64,000 nucleotides of DNA, taken from NCBI RefSeq assembly GCF_033001325.1, contig NZ_CP133111.1:1798001-1862000 (forward strand), read 5' to 3'. Positions 55,902 to 64,000 of this stretch are shown here, one piece after another. The position numbers and the translations under genes were made by a program. This DNA is from Rhodopseudomonas sp. BAL398 (GTDB lineage: Bacteria > Pseudomonadota > Alphaproteobacteria > Rhizobiales > Xanthobacteraceae). Below the pieces are notes generated by a model. The model saw only the letters and a list, made by a program, of their open reading frames with translations, did not search any database and had not been told where the DNA came from. Every line of letters begins with the position of its first letter. The first letter of the stretch is position 1.

Positions 55902-56633
55902 TCAGAAGCGTTGAATGCGAGAGGTGACGCCGGCTCCCAGCAGCGCGCCGTGATCCGGTTCGACGGGCTGATAACATGTGCAGGATCGCTCGGTCAGTCC
56001 GTCGACATCGAGGATCTCCAGATGGCCGCGGCTATAGCGCAACAGGCCAGCCTGCTGAAGCGCGATCGCGACCAGAGAGATGCTATTGCGCTGCACACCG
56101 AGCATCTGCGCAACGACGTCCTGGGTCAGCGGCAATTTATCGCTGCGGGCCCGCGCGCGGAACATCAGCAACTGCCGACAAAACCGGGCTTCGATGCTGT
56201 GCGCCGCATTGCACGCCGCGGTGCGCTCTGCCTGCATCAGGTATCGCCATTGGCACTGCATCAACGCCGCGCGTAGCGGTTCGCTTTGCGCGCAAATCGC
56301 CTGAAACCGCTCGACCTCGATGACCGAGGCCGTTCCGGGAAAGCGCACGATCCCCGTGGTCCGCGACAATTCGCGCTCATCGCCGGCAGCTGCCCCGAAC
56401 ACGCCTTCGCGGCCGATCATCCCCACCTCGACGGAATCGCCTTGCGCCAGACTGACAAGCTTGGAAATCACGCCGCTATGCGGAAAGTAGATCAGCCGCA
56501 GCTGCGCCCCCGCCTCCACCAGGATATCGCTGAGGACAAGGTCGACGGTACGGCAAGCCGCGCCGAGCTGCTCGAACGTGGCTTCGGGGAGCGAAGCCAG
56601 GAGGTCATTGGGTGACTGCCGAAACGAAGCCAT
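55902..56633 (-). CDS. Crp/Fnr family transcriptional regulator (paralogue of 54865)
   Basis: A 243-residue regulator of the same subfamily as the gene downstream. Shared features are LIYFPHSGVISKLVSLAQGD, MIGREGVFGAA, ACNAAHSIEARFCRQLL and the recognition helix MLGVQRNSISLVAIAL. The Cys residues are not arranged like FNR. Start MASFRQSPND at 56633 has a GGGAGAG site. It is divergent from the response regulator at 56889, so the pair and the kinase module face each other. Confidence 0.88.
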   Translation of the reverse strand: MASFRQSPNDLLASLPEATFEQLGAACRTVDLVLSDILVEAGAQLRLIYFPHSGVISKLVSLAQGDSVEVGMIGREGVFGAAAGDERELSRTTGIVRFPGTASVIEVERFQAICAQSEPLRAALMQCQWRYLMQAERTAACNAAHSIEARFCRQLLMFRARARSDKLPLTQDVVAQMLGVQRNSISLVAIALQQAGLLRYSRGHLEILDVDGLTERSCTCYQPVEPDHGALLGAGVTSRIQRF

Positions 56634-56888
56634 CTGCTCTCTCCCAACCCGCGTAACGGTGGCCGGACCCAGCAGCGGCGTCACCCGATCAAACGTGGGC
56701 GCCTAGCAGGCGCGGTCGAAGATACGATCTGACGACGCCACAACAAACATAAAACACCTACCATGACGCGCAACCTCGCCGGTATTCCCGAATTCTGGCA
56801 GACAAGTCTCGCTGATCGAGCGGAGGATCGGCAGCGGGTGGCGATTCGCGAGCCATTGAAAGGTCAGCAGCAAATCCAAGGGTGGAAT

Positions 56889-57305
56889 ATGCCGAGAATT
56901 CTTCTTGTCGACGATGATCCACTGATCAGAGGTGCGGTAAAGATCTGGCTGGAGAACAATGGTCACGAAGTGGTGACGGCGGAATGCGGCGTGACCGGAT
57001 TGAACGCCCTCCAGCGCGCCACCTTTGACCTGATGATCATCGACATCTTCATGCCGAACATGCGCGGCTTCGAATCGATCCGGGTCTTCCATCAGAACGC
57101 GCCGGCGACGCCACTGATCGCCATTTCCGGCTATGTCTTCGCCGAGAACAGGGCCCCGGCCCCCGATTTCCTGAGGATGGCCCTGGATTTGGGCGCTTCG
57201 CGCTGCCTTCGCAAACCATTCACGCCTTCCACGCTGATGACGGTGGTCGACGTCTGCCTCTCGGAACGATCGGTCCCGGCCGCCAGTAGCGCCATTGCGA
57301 GGTAG
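56889..57305 (+). CDS. Single-domain response regulator
   Basis: A 138-residue receiver domain without output domain: acidic pocket Asp8-Asp10 region (ILLVDDDPL), phosphoacceptor Asp52 in LMIIDIFMPN, Ser80 in LIAIS and Lys109 in CLRKPF. Such CheY-like proteins act by interaction or as phosphorelay intermediates. It ends 9 bp before the hybrid kinase start, so the two are almost certainly cotranscribed. The GTGGA preceding the ATG at 56889 acts as the ribosome site. Confidence 0.9.
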   Translation: MPRILLVDDDPLIRGAVKIWLENNGHEVVTAECGVTGLNALQRATFDLMIIDIFMPNMRGFESIRVFHQNAPATPLIAISGYVFAENRAPAPDFLRMALDLGASRCLRKPFTPSTLMTVVDVCLSERSVPAASSAIAR

Positions 57306-57314
57306 TGTGTTCAC

Positions 57315-59621
57315 ATGATCCAAGAGCAACCTGAAGCCAACTGGCTGCAGGCAACCCCATCGGCAACGATCGACGGGATACTGCTGATCGATTCCGATGA
57401 ATCCATCCAGCTGTTCAATCAGGCCTGCGAGAAGCTGTTCGGCTATGCCCCCGAGGAGGCGATCGGCCAGAACGTTCGGTTGCTGTTGCCAGCCTGGAGC
57501 CCCGACTGGCTGGAACGCATAGCCGACTATCCCACCTCGACCGAGCATGGGCGACGCAAGGACGGCACGATCTTCCCGATGGAACTATCGATGGGACGGA
57601 CCAGGCTCGACGGCAAGCCGGTTTTCGTCTGCGTCACCCGCGACCTGACCGAGGGCCACCGTGTCCATCAGGCGACGCGCGAAAGCGAGCGCAACTATCG
57701 GCTGCTGGTCGAAGGCGTCACCGACTATGCCATCTACATGCTCGATGTCGGCGGCCACGTCACCAGTTGGAACAGCGGCGCCAAACGCATCAAGCAATTC
57801 GGCGCCGAGGAAATTCTCGGCCAGCACTTCAGCAGATTCTATACTGAGGAGGCGCTGCAGCGCGGTGAGCCGGAAGCCAATCTCGAAATCGCCAGACGCA
57901 CCGGACATTACGAGGCGAAGGGCTGGCGGCGGCGCAAGGACGGCAGCCAGTTCTGGGCCCACGTCGTGATCGAGCCGCTGATGAACGAATACGGCGAGTT
58001 GATCGGCTTCGCCAAGGTGACCAGCGACATCAGCGAAGGCCGGCGCGTCGAACTGGCCGTCAGCGAGGCCGACGAACGGATCAACGCCCTGATCGAAACC
58101 ATGGTCGATGGCGTCATCCTGATCGACGCCGAGGGCACCATCCAGACCTTCAACCGGGCCTGCCAGACCCTGTTCGGCTACGCCAAGGAGGAAGTGATCG
58201 GCCACAACGTCAAGATGTTGATGCCAACAGAATACCGCGAAGCGCACGATGGCTATCTCGGCAATTATCATCGAACCGGGGTCCGCAAGATCATCGGTAT
58301 CGGCCGCGAGGTGAAGGGCCAGCGCAAGGACGGCTCGGTCTTTCCGATGGAGCTATCGGTGGGCGAAACCCGGCGCGACGGCGAGCCGCTGTTCGTCGGG
58401 GTGATTCACGACCTCACCGAACGCAAACGAATCGAGGCGCAACTGGTCCAGGCGCAGAAAATGGAGACCGTCGGGCAGCTCTCGGGCGGCATCGCGCACG
58501 ACTTCAACAACCTGCTGACCGTGATCGTCGGCAATGCCGAATTCCTGAGCGAACAGCTCATGGCGCGGCAGGACCTGCGCAATTTGGCCAACGATATCGG
58601 CCGGGCCGGCGAACGGGGTGCCGAATTGACGCAGCGGCTGCTGGCCTTCAGCCGCCGGCAAAACCTGATGCCGGTCGGAATCGACTGCAATGAATTGCTG
58701 GATTCGATGCACAAGCTGCTGCGGCGGACCCTGCGCGAGAACATCACGGTCAAGGCCAACTATGAGCCCGCGCTGCGCACAACCTTCGCGGATCGCGTAC
58801 AGCTGGAATCCGCGATCATCAACATTGCGCTCAATGCCCAGGACGCCATGCCGAACGGCGGCATACTCGGCATCGCCACATCCAACGTGTCGCTCGACGA
58901 TCCCTATCAGTTCCAGCACCCGGAGGTGCGGCCGGGGCAATATGTGCTGCTCGCCATTACCGACAACGGCGACGGCATGTCGCAGGAGACCCTCAACCAC
59001 GCCTTCGAGCCATTCTACACCACCAAGGACGTCGGCAAAGGCAGCGGCCTCGGGCTCAGCATGGTCTATGGATTCGTCAAGCAATCCAACGGCCACGTCG
59101 CCATCTATAGCGACCCCGGCTTCGGCACCACGATCCGGATCTATCTGCCGGCGCAGCGCGGGGACGCGGAGGCGTCGCCGGGGCAGGCCCCAATTGCCCA
59201 GAGCTACGCCTGCGGCGACGAGGTGGTGCTGGTGGTCGAGGATGATCCTTTCGTGCGGTCTTACGCGGTGATGTGCCTGCGCAGCCTCGGCTACATCGTG
59301 ATCGCTGCCACCGACGGCGTCGATGCGCTGCGAAAGCTCGGCGCCGACGTCAATATCGACGTGCTGTTCACCGACGTCGTGCTGCCGGGCAGCATCGACG
59401 GCTTTGAGCTTGCCAATCTGGCGCGCAGCCAACGCCCGGATTTGCGTGTGCTGCTGACCTCCGGCTATGCCCATGATAGCACCGCCACCAGCTTGCGGAC
59501 CGACGATGCGGTGCTGCTCAATAAGCCCTACCGCAAAGAGGATCTCGCCCAGCGGATGCGTGATATCGTCGATAGCGGCAGAGCACCGCAACCGGTCGGG
59601 CCAGCGCTAACCGGCCGTTAA
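57315..59621 (+). CDS. Hybrid histidine kinase with three PAS domains (FixL-like heme PAS)
   Basis: A 768-residue cytoplasmic sensor: PAS1 (about residues 15-110), PAS2 (about 125-240), PAS3 (about 258-370), a HisKA domain with His395 in GGIAHDFNN, HATPase with Asn507 and DNGDGM, and a C-terminal receiver with Asp687 and Lys737. PAS3 closely resembles the FixL heme domain. His311 in EAHDGYLG matches the proximal heme ligand and Arg331 in GIGREV the distal Arg, with the same 20-residue spacing. PAS1 lacks the His. No Hpt domain or gene is nearby. Confidence 0.9.
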   Translation: MIQEQPEANWLQATPSATIDGILLIDSDESIQLFNQACEKLFGYAPEEAIGQNVRLLLPAWSPDWLERIADYPTSTEHGRRKDGTIFPMELSMGRTRLDGKPVFVCVTRDLTEGHRVHQATRESERNYRLLVEGVTDYAIYMLDVGGHVTSWNSGAKRIKQFGAEEILGQHFSRFYTEEALQRGEPEANLEIARRTGHYEAKGWRRRKDGSQFWAHVVIEPLMNEYGELIGFAKVTSDISEGRRVELAVSEADERINALIETMVDGVILIDAEGTIQTFNRACQTLFGYAKEEVIGHNVKMLMPTEYREAHDGYLGNYHRTGVRKIIGIGREVKGQRKDGSVFPMELSVGETRRDGEPLFVGVIHDLTERKRIEAQLVQAQKMETVGQLSGGIAHDFNNLLTVIVGNAEFLSEQLMARQDLRNLANDIGRAGERGAELTQRLLAFSRRQNLMPVGIDCNELLDSMHKLLRRTLRENITVKANYEPALRTTFADRVQLESAIINIALNAQDAMPNGGILGIATSNVSLDDPYQFQHPEVRPGQYVLLAITDNGDGMSQETLNHAFEPFYTTKDVGKGSGLGLSMVYGFVKQSNGHVAIYSDPGFGTTIRIYLPAQRGDAEASPGQAPIAQSYACGDEVVLVVEDDPFVRSYAVMCLRSLGYIVIAATDGVDALRKLGADVNIDVLFTDVVLPGSIDGFELANLARSQRPDLRVLLTSGYAHDSTATSLRTDDAVLLNKPYRKEDLAQRMRDIVDSGRAPQPVGPALTGR

Positions 59622-59676
59622 CTGTACGCGCCGTAGGGTGAGGGTGACTACGGGCCCGGCCGACCGGCGGATATTG

Positions 59677-60288
59677 ATGGCGTTACACAATCTTTCAGTT
59701 CAGCCGACCGCGGTGGAGCGACGACGCTTCCAGCGGGTGAAGGTTCATCTGCTCGGGCGCTATATGCTGCCCGACCGCCGTGAGTTTCCCTGCCAGATCA
59801 TCAACATGTCGCCCGGCGGCCTGGCTATGCTGGCGCCCGGGATCGGCAATGTCGGCGACCGGGTGATCGCCTATCTCGACCATATCGGCAGGGTCGAAGG
59901 CAAGATTACCAGGATCATCGACAACGGCTTTGCGATGAATCTCGGCGCCACGCCGCGCAAGCGCGACAAGCTCGCCGCTCAGCTGACCTGGCTTGCCAAT
60001 CGCGACATTCTCAACCTGCCGGAAGACCGCCGTCACGATCGAATCGTGCCGCGCAATCCGATCTGCGTGCTCACGCTGGAAGACGGCAGCACGATGAGTT
60101 GCCGGATCATCGATTTGTCGCTGTCGGGCGCGGCGATCGCCGCCGAGCGCCGGCCGCCGCTGCAGTCGCAGGTGGCGCTCGGCCGGGTGCAGGCCCGCGT
60201 GGTCCGAAATCTCGAAGACGGCTTCGCGCTGGAGTTCGTGCACGAGCAGCTCGCCGAGACACTCGAAGACAGCGTTACCGCCCGGTAA
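59677..60288 (+). CDS. Double PilZ domain protein
   Basis: A 203-residue protein made of two PilZ domains, the usual c-di-GMP receptors. The first has RRRFQRVKVHL with NMSPGG, the second RRHDRIVPRN with DLSLSG, so both keep an RxxxR and a [D/N]xSxxG motif. ATG at 59677 (MALHNLSVQ) has GGCGGA 6 nt upstream. It follows the hybrid kinase by 55 bp on the same strand and is probably part of the same signalling operon. Confidence 0.85.
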   Translation: MALHNLSVQPTAVERRRFQRVKVHLLGRYMLPDRREFPCQIINMSPGGLAMLAPGIGNVGDRVIAYLDHIGRVEGKITRIIDNGFAMNLGATPRKRDKLAAQLTWLANRDILNLPEDRRHDRIVPRNPICVLTLEDGSTMSCRIIDLSLSGAAIAAERRPPLQSQVALGRVQARVVRNLEDGFALEFVHEQLAETLEDSVTAR

Positions 60289-60449
60289 AGCGTTTTCTCC
60301 TGCCATCAGCCGATTTCCGACCGATCAGCACGCCTCCCCCCGCGCGCGACGCCGCGTCGTCGCCCCGCGCCGCGCACCGTTCGCGGTTAACGCGCCCGGC
60401 ATTCGCGGCAAAACTGCGCGTCCCGCAGGCCTTGCGGCGTTAACGCATC

Positions 60450-60512
60450 AAATTTGAATCAATTGCCGATCATTCAAATTTTAGACGAATTCGATTCAAT
60501 CAAGATTCAAAT
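60450..60512. promoter_or_regulatory. AT-rich dyad region upstream of the BTLCP gene
   Basis: A perfect 10-bp inverted repeat AAATTTGAAT / ATTCAAATTT (60450-60459 and 60472-60481, 12-nt spacer) is followed by ATTCAAT (60494-60500) and another ATTCAAAT (60505-60512). The region is far more AT-rich than its surroundings. It probably contains promoter and regulator sites for the gene at 60618. The rest of 60289-60617 has no gene. Confidence 0.5.
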
Positions 60513-60617
60513 CGCGCGGCGTTTTTACTTGTATTTGCTTCAATTGTACTTGTGCCACTTAGCGGCCGCGAAAATTCCCTGTGCAAAACATGGTCCCAAC
60601 AAGAAGCGGGGACCACA

Positions 60618-61250
60618 ATGTTTGGTAGCAGGGGATTTGTTAGCAGCGGCTCGGGGTTCGCAGTTGCCGTTGCAATGCTGACGATGGCGGCGACGGCCCA
60701 GGCCGGCCAGCCGGCACGCTACGCCAGCGTCGGCGAGAATACACGGGCGCCGATCGGCTGGATCGAACTCTGCGCCGAGACGCCTGGCGAATGCCGCGGT
60801 GGCGACACTCAGCCGCGCGACATTGTTTTAACGCAGACCGCATGGACCGATCTGCTACGGATCAACCGCTGGGTCAACGACCACATCAAGCCGATGACCG
60901 ACATGGATCATTGGGGCGTGGTCGAAAAATGGTCGCTGCCGACCGACGGCTACGGCGATTGCGAAGACTACGTGTTGTTGAAACGCAAGATGCTGATCGA
61001 CTCCGGTTGGCCGCGCGAGGCGTTGCTGATCACCGTGGTCCGCGACAAGCAAAATGACGGCCACGCCGTCCTGACGGTGAAGACCGACAAGGGCGAATTC
61101 ATTCTCGACAATCAGAACGAGGAAGTCGTGGCCTGGACCGAAACCGGCTACCGCTTCGTCAAGCGCCAGTCGCAGAGCAATCCGAATATCTGGGTCGCCT
61201 TGGGCGACGCCAAACCGTCGATGGCCACGGCCACCGCACAACGACGCTAA
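60618..61250 (+). CDS. Transglutaminase-like cysteine protease (BTLCP family)
   Basis: A 210-residue protein with a signal peptide (hydrophobic GFAVAVAMLTMAATAQA) and a papain-like BTLCP domain. The triad is visible: Cys115 in GYGDCEDYVLL, His149 in NDGHAVLTV and Asp164 in FILDNQ. LapG-type relatives cleave surface adhesins under c-di-GMP control; whether this one does is unknown, although a PilZ gene lies just upstream. The ATG at 60618 has GGGGA 5 nt upstream. A rho-independent terminator follows. Confidence 0.9.
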   Translation: MFGSRGFVSSGSGFAVAVAMLTMAATAQAGQPARYASVGENTRAPIGWIELCAETPGECRGGDTQPRDIVLTQTAWTDLLRINRWVNDHIKPMTDMDHWGVVEKWSLPTDGYGDCEDYVLLKRKMLIDSGWPREALLITVVRDKQNDGHAVLTVKTDKGEFILDNQNEEVVAWTETGYRFVKRQSQSNPNIWVALGDAKPSMATATAQRR

Positions 61251-61320
61251 TAGCGGCACCAATCAGGAGCTACGCGACCCGGTCGAATCCCCACCCCTCC
61301 CCGTCCAGACCGGATCGTGC

Positions 61321-61358
61321 GCGGCCAGCTCTCCCCCAAGAGCTGGCCGCAACTTTTT
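61321..61358 (+). terminator. Rho-independent terminator
   Basis: A perfect 12-bp stem GCGGCCAGCTCT/AGAGCTGGCCGC with loop CCCCCA, followed by AAC and five T residues, 70 bp after the BTLCP stop. On the plus strand it terminates that gene. Confidence 0.85.
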
Positions 61359-61414
61359 GCGCGGCCGCGTGGCGAATGCCGTGGCCACAGGCGGCCTGGT
61401 TTGGATGGTTCGGC

Positions 61415-61966
61415 TCAGCTGTCGTCGGTGACGCGCTGAATCGCGACCTTGGTTCGCCGCTTCAGCGCCTCGAGCTTGTCCTTGACGTCGTGCAACTCAT
61501 CGCGGTCGAAGTCGCGAAAGATGAAGCTGTGCAGCGCGTTCCAGCGCGGCCTCAACTCGTCGATCCGCTGCCGCGCGCGATCCGACAGCGACATCAGCAC
61601 CACCCTGGCGTCGGTGGTCGAGGAAACCCGGTTGAGCAGACCGAGACGCTCCAGGATTTTGGTCTGGGTCGTCACGAAGGTCGAGACCGCGTGAACCTTC
61701 TGCGAGACGTCACTGACCGAGACGCCCTCGCCCTGATCGAGATCGCTGATTGCCATCAGAATCAGCCATTGCGAACCGCTGATGCCAAACATCTTCGCCC
61801 AGCAACGGCGCATGTCCTCCAGATTGTTGCTGATCGACACGAAATCCCAGATGATTTGATGAGAAATCTCGAATTCGTGGTGAGATTCGGGCGCCGCGCC
61901 GGCGTCGGCCGCGGTCCCGGCGACTGCGCCTGTGTGCTGTGCTGTGGCGTCGCGCCGATCCGACAT
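61415..61966 (-). CDS. MarR family transcriptional regulator
   Basis: A 183-residue winged-helix regulator. The first 30 residues are an Ala-rich, disordered extension; the MarR core (about 40-180) has GISGSQWLILMAISDLD, VSVSDVSQKVHAVSTFVTTQ (recognition helix) and the wing LNRVSSTTDARVVLMSLSDRA. Start at 61966 (MSDRRDAT) has GAGAGGA upstream. It is divergent from the porin fragment and could regulate it or itself. Ligand unknown. Confidence 0.88.
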   Translation of the reverse strand: MSDRRDATAQHTGAVAGTAADAGAAPESHHEFEISHQIIWDFVSISNNLEDMRRCWAKMFGISGSQWLILMAISDLDQGEGVSVSDVSQKVHAVSTFVTTQTKILERLGLLNRVSSTTDARVVLMSLSDRARQRIDELRPRWNALHSFIFRDFDRDELHDVKDKLEALKRRTKVAIQRVTDDS

Positions 61967-62158
61967 TCCGCGTCCTCTCCCTTTCGCATCAGAGGCCGCT
62001 TTCGGCACTCGATACTCACCCAGACCGTCACTCCCCAACAGCCGCGTGTTCTTTTATTATCTATTTAGCAGACAAGTCCCCGGCATCGGAAGTAAAACCC
62101 GCACCGCTGGATTTCCCACCTCCGCATACCGCGGCCAAATTCTCACAAATTCAACGCG

Positions 62159-63490
62159 TTGGCTGGCTTTAACCGGTACGGCGCGGGCTTCTATTACATC
62201 CCGGGCACCGATACCTGCATCAAGCTCGGTGGCTATCTCCGTGCCGAAGTCAACTTTGACGCCGGTGGCAGCCACACCCCGTATTGGAGCGGCACTGGCG
62301 GCTTGAATAACCGTCTGGGCAACGACTACACGTTCCGCACCCGCGCGCTGACCTCGATCGACACCCGCACCGCCACTGAATATGGCGTTGTCCGCACCTA
62401 TGCCGAGCTGGTCAATCAGTGGACCACTGGCACCGACGGCGTCGGTGGCGGCACCACCGCATTGTACAATGCCTTCATTCAGTTCGCCGGCTTCACCTTC
62501 GGTAAAGCGCAATCGACGTTCGCAGCGCCGTGGAACAACTATCCGGGCAACCTCGGCGGCTTGCTCGGTGGCGACGACAGCTCCACCGCCCAGAACCAGA
62601 TCGCCTATACCGCCCAGTTCGGCAACGGTATTTCCGCGAAACTGGCCCTGGAAGATCAGTCCGGTTACCGCTCCGCCTCGCTCTACAACGTGGACGTGGT
62701 CGGCACGAATGCCGCCACTGCGTTCTTGAGCCAGTCTCAGACGTCTGCATACGGCGGCACGTCTATTCCCGATATCGTCGGCCAGGTCCGTGTCGATCAG
62801 GCCTGGGGTCTGTTCCAAGTGACCGCCGCGGCGCATGACATCCGTGCCAGCTACTACAACCCGGGCGACGAGACCACCGGTCATCCGGATGACAAATACG
62901 GCTTTGCGGTTCAGGCCGCGTTGTCGCTGAAGAACCTGCCGACGGGTCCTGGCGACAGCCTCAACGTCAGCGCAGTCTACACCGACGGCGCAACCAAGTA
63001 CGCGGTGTTCGCCGGCGGGCCGTTCGTCCATTACAATTCCAGCGACGTCGCCTACCAGGGCATCGCGTCTCTGTCGAATGCGGACGGTATCTTCCAAACG
63101 GGCGGTGACATTAAGACCGTCACGGCTTGGGGCATGAACGGCGCCTTCAACCACAACTGGAATCCGTACTGGACCACGTCGCTGTTCGGTTCGTACACCA
63201 AGGTTGATTTCGGCGATGCTGCCGGCATCTATACCGCCGCACTTCGTCGCGCGGTTGGTGGCACCTTTACTGGCAGCCCGAACTACAACATCGCCCAGAT
63301 CGGTACCCGTACCTCCTGGACGCCCGTCAAGAACCTGACCTTCACCGGTGAAGTCACCTACACCAACCTCGATCAGGATTACAGCGGCCTGACCGGATCG
63401 GTTAAACCCACCGGCAAGCCTACCGCTACTTACGAGTTCAAGGATCAGCAGATCTGGAGCGGCATCGTCCGCGCTCAGCGCAACTTCTGA
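62159..63490 (+). CDS. Porin (Porin_2 type), 5'-truncated, probable pseudogene
   Basis: A 443-residue frame encoding an outer-membrane porin beta-barrel: YGAGFYYIPGTDTCIKLGGY, LTSIDTRTATEYGVVRTYAE and terminal IWSGIVRAQRNF with the C-terminal Phe. Family members start with a signal peptide and about 40 residues before YGAGF; here the frame begins at a TTG and continues upstream only as unrelated sequence, with a stop at 62093. Without a signal it should not be exported. Homology begins near 62175. A strong terminator follows, as after an intact porin gene. Confidence 0.8.
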   Translation: MAGFNRYGAGFYYIPGTDTCIKLGGYLRAEVNFDAGGSHTPYWSGTGGLNNRLGNDYTFRTRALTSIDTRTATEYGVVRTYAELVNQWTTGTDGVGGGTTALYNAFIQFAGFTFGKAQSTFAAPWNNYPGNLGGLLGGDDSSTAQNQIAYTAQFGNGISAKLALEDQSGYRSASLYNVDVVGTNAATAFLSQSQTSAYGGTSIPDIVGQVRVDQAWGLFQVTAAAHDIRASYYNPGDETTGHPDDKYGFAVQAALSLKNLPTGPGDSLNVSAVYTDGATKYAVFAGGPFVHYNSSDVAYQGIASLSNADGIFQTGGDIKTVTAWGMNGAFNHNWNPYWTTSLFGSYTKVDFGDAAGIYTAALRRAVGGTFTGSPNYNIAQIGTRTSWTPVKNLTFTGEVTYTNLDQDYSGLTGSVKPTGKPTATYEFKDQQIWSGIVRAQRNF

Positions 63491-63540
63491 TCTAAATCAC
63501 CACGAAAGGAGACTTTCCTCTCTTCTGTAAACCTCCAAGG

Positions 63541-63575
63541 AACCTCCGGCGATGCCCCGCCGGAGGTTTTTCTTT
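63541..63575 (+). terminator. Rho-independent terminator of the porin gene
   Basis: Perfect 11-bp stem AACCTCCGGCG/CGCCGGAGGTT (63541-63551 and 63558-63568), loop ATGCCC, followed by TTTTTCTTT. It starts 50 bp after the porin stop. Confidence 0.9.
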
Positions 63576-63644
63576 GTCTGATTGACGTCGCCGGGAACGA
63601 TCGTCGGCCCTGATGATTGACGTCACGCAGAACCGGGATCATTG

Positions 63645-63902
63645 ATGCGAAAACTGATCGCATTCGACGACGACACTTTGGATCGGCTGAAACTGCTGGG
63701 CCGCGATCGCATGGCGACGCTGCAGGAGCTGGCAGACGAAGCCTTCGCCGATCTGCTGAAGAAACACGGCGTTCCGATCGATCTCAAGGACGCATTGCGC
63801 AAAAGCGCCAGGCCGGCGAGTTCCCCGCCCAAGCCGGCGACGAGCAGCCGTTCCCGACGCCCTCCGACCAGAAAGGCCAGTCATGCCAGCCGATCCGTTT
63901 GA
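63645..63902 (+). CDS. Small protein of unknown function
   Basis: An 85-residue protein: an N-terminal helical part (MRKLIAFDDDTLDRLKLLGR, then LQELADEAFADLLKKHG) that resembles ribbon-helix-helix or antitoxin-like sequences, and a basic Ser/Pro/Arg-rich tail. ATG at 63645 is preferred to TTG 63642, with GGGA upstream. The last 20 bp overlap the next gene, so translation is probably coupled. Confidence 0.62.
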   Translation: MRKLIAFDDDTLDRLKLLGRDRMATLQELADEAFADLLKKHGVPIDLKDALRKSARPASSPPKPATSSRSRRPPTRKASHASRSV

Positions 63903-64000
63903 ACAGGGTGAAAGCGCCGCCCGCAAGTCGATCCCCGCCGAGGCCAATCCGTATCAAGACGGCAGCGAAGAACATGCCTTGTGGGCCGCCGGACATGAGC
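63883..64000 (+). CDS. Ribosome modulation factor-like protein (partial, 3' end off window)
   Basis: The first 39 codons of a small protein: MPADPFEQGESAARKSIP, then AEANPYQDGSEEHALWAAGH. The run NPYxxGSEEHxLWxxGHE recalls the RMF domain of small ribosome-associated proteins. AAAGG lies 7 nt before the ATG. It overlaps the preceding small gene by 20 bp and continues beyond the window. Confidence 0.68.
   Translation, partial: MPADPFEQGESAARKSIPAEANPYQDGSEEHALWAAGHE

Noticed and set aside
60289-60450. Possible CtrA box near TTAACGC motifs
   Set aside because: The TTAA elements are not spaced by 7 nt.
62043-62158. Search for the missing porin signal peptide just upstream
   Set aside because: All three plus frames lack a signal-like segment; the in-phase frame has a stop at 62093.

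Overview
This 64 kb window is a GC-rich chromosomal segment from an alphaproteobacterium of the Bradyrhizobium/Rhodopseudomonas group (Nitrobacteraceae). The placement rests on protein character and on several dispersed palindromic intergenic repeats of a kind common in that group. Further support comes from CtrA-type TTAA-N7-TTAA boxes, a FixL-like heme PAS domain, a Porin_2-type porin and a BTLCP protease. It is inference from sequence, not a database match. No rRNA or tRNA gene was seen.

Layout. 1-3593 looks like the end of an integrated genomic island: a partial SDR, a divergent LysR, an AlpA-like regulator and a P4-type integrase lie directly against the 3' end of guaA, a known integration hotspot. 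3594-12714 holds the purine genes guaA and guaB with rsmB, a MAPEG protein, a divergent ArsR/MFS pair (the MFS gene has a 3' frameshift), an oxidoreductase and a conserved unknown. 12930-18301 has a second SDR/LysR divergent pair with a nested palindrome between the genes, a DHA2-type efflux pump, rlmE and ppx/gppA. 18510-25685 has an orphan molybdenum hydroxylase large subunit, a MaoC-like protein, a YaiI protein, an ABC-F ATPase and a D-threonine-aldolase-like enzyme.

25700-29411 has a DUF2336 protein, a lytic transglycosylase and a divergent unknown, with CtrA-like boxes in their upstream regions. 29721-33970 is housekeeping (hisI, folE, a Fe-S scaffold, yidD) plus two unknowns. 33913-43486 is mixed accessory material: AraC, a methyltransferase, small secreted proteins, a BON-MscS channel, a probable MddA, a SARP/hydrolase fusion, a nitroreductase and an MFS permease. 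43715-54064 has thrS, aqpZ, a dehydrogenase, a patatin, VOC and YCII proteins, a CBS protein, a rhomboid and a candidate small RNA.

54155-60288 is a signalling cluster: a PAS protein behind a perfect CtrA box, two tandem Crp/Fnr paralogues, and a divergent response regulator, FixL-like hybrid kinase and double-PilZ protein. 60450-64000 has a BTLCP protease behind an AT-rich dyad, a MarR regulator, a 5'-truncated porin, a small unknown and a partial RMF-like gene.

Most interesting points: the signalling module whose third PAS keeps the FixL heme histidine and distal arginine; the BTAD regulator fused to an intact alpha/beta hydrolase; the structured RNA candidate with a strong terminator; the guaA-targeted island; the porin lacking its export signal; and the repeat families, including one nested insertion and one repeat that supplies a stop codon.
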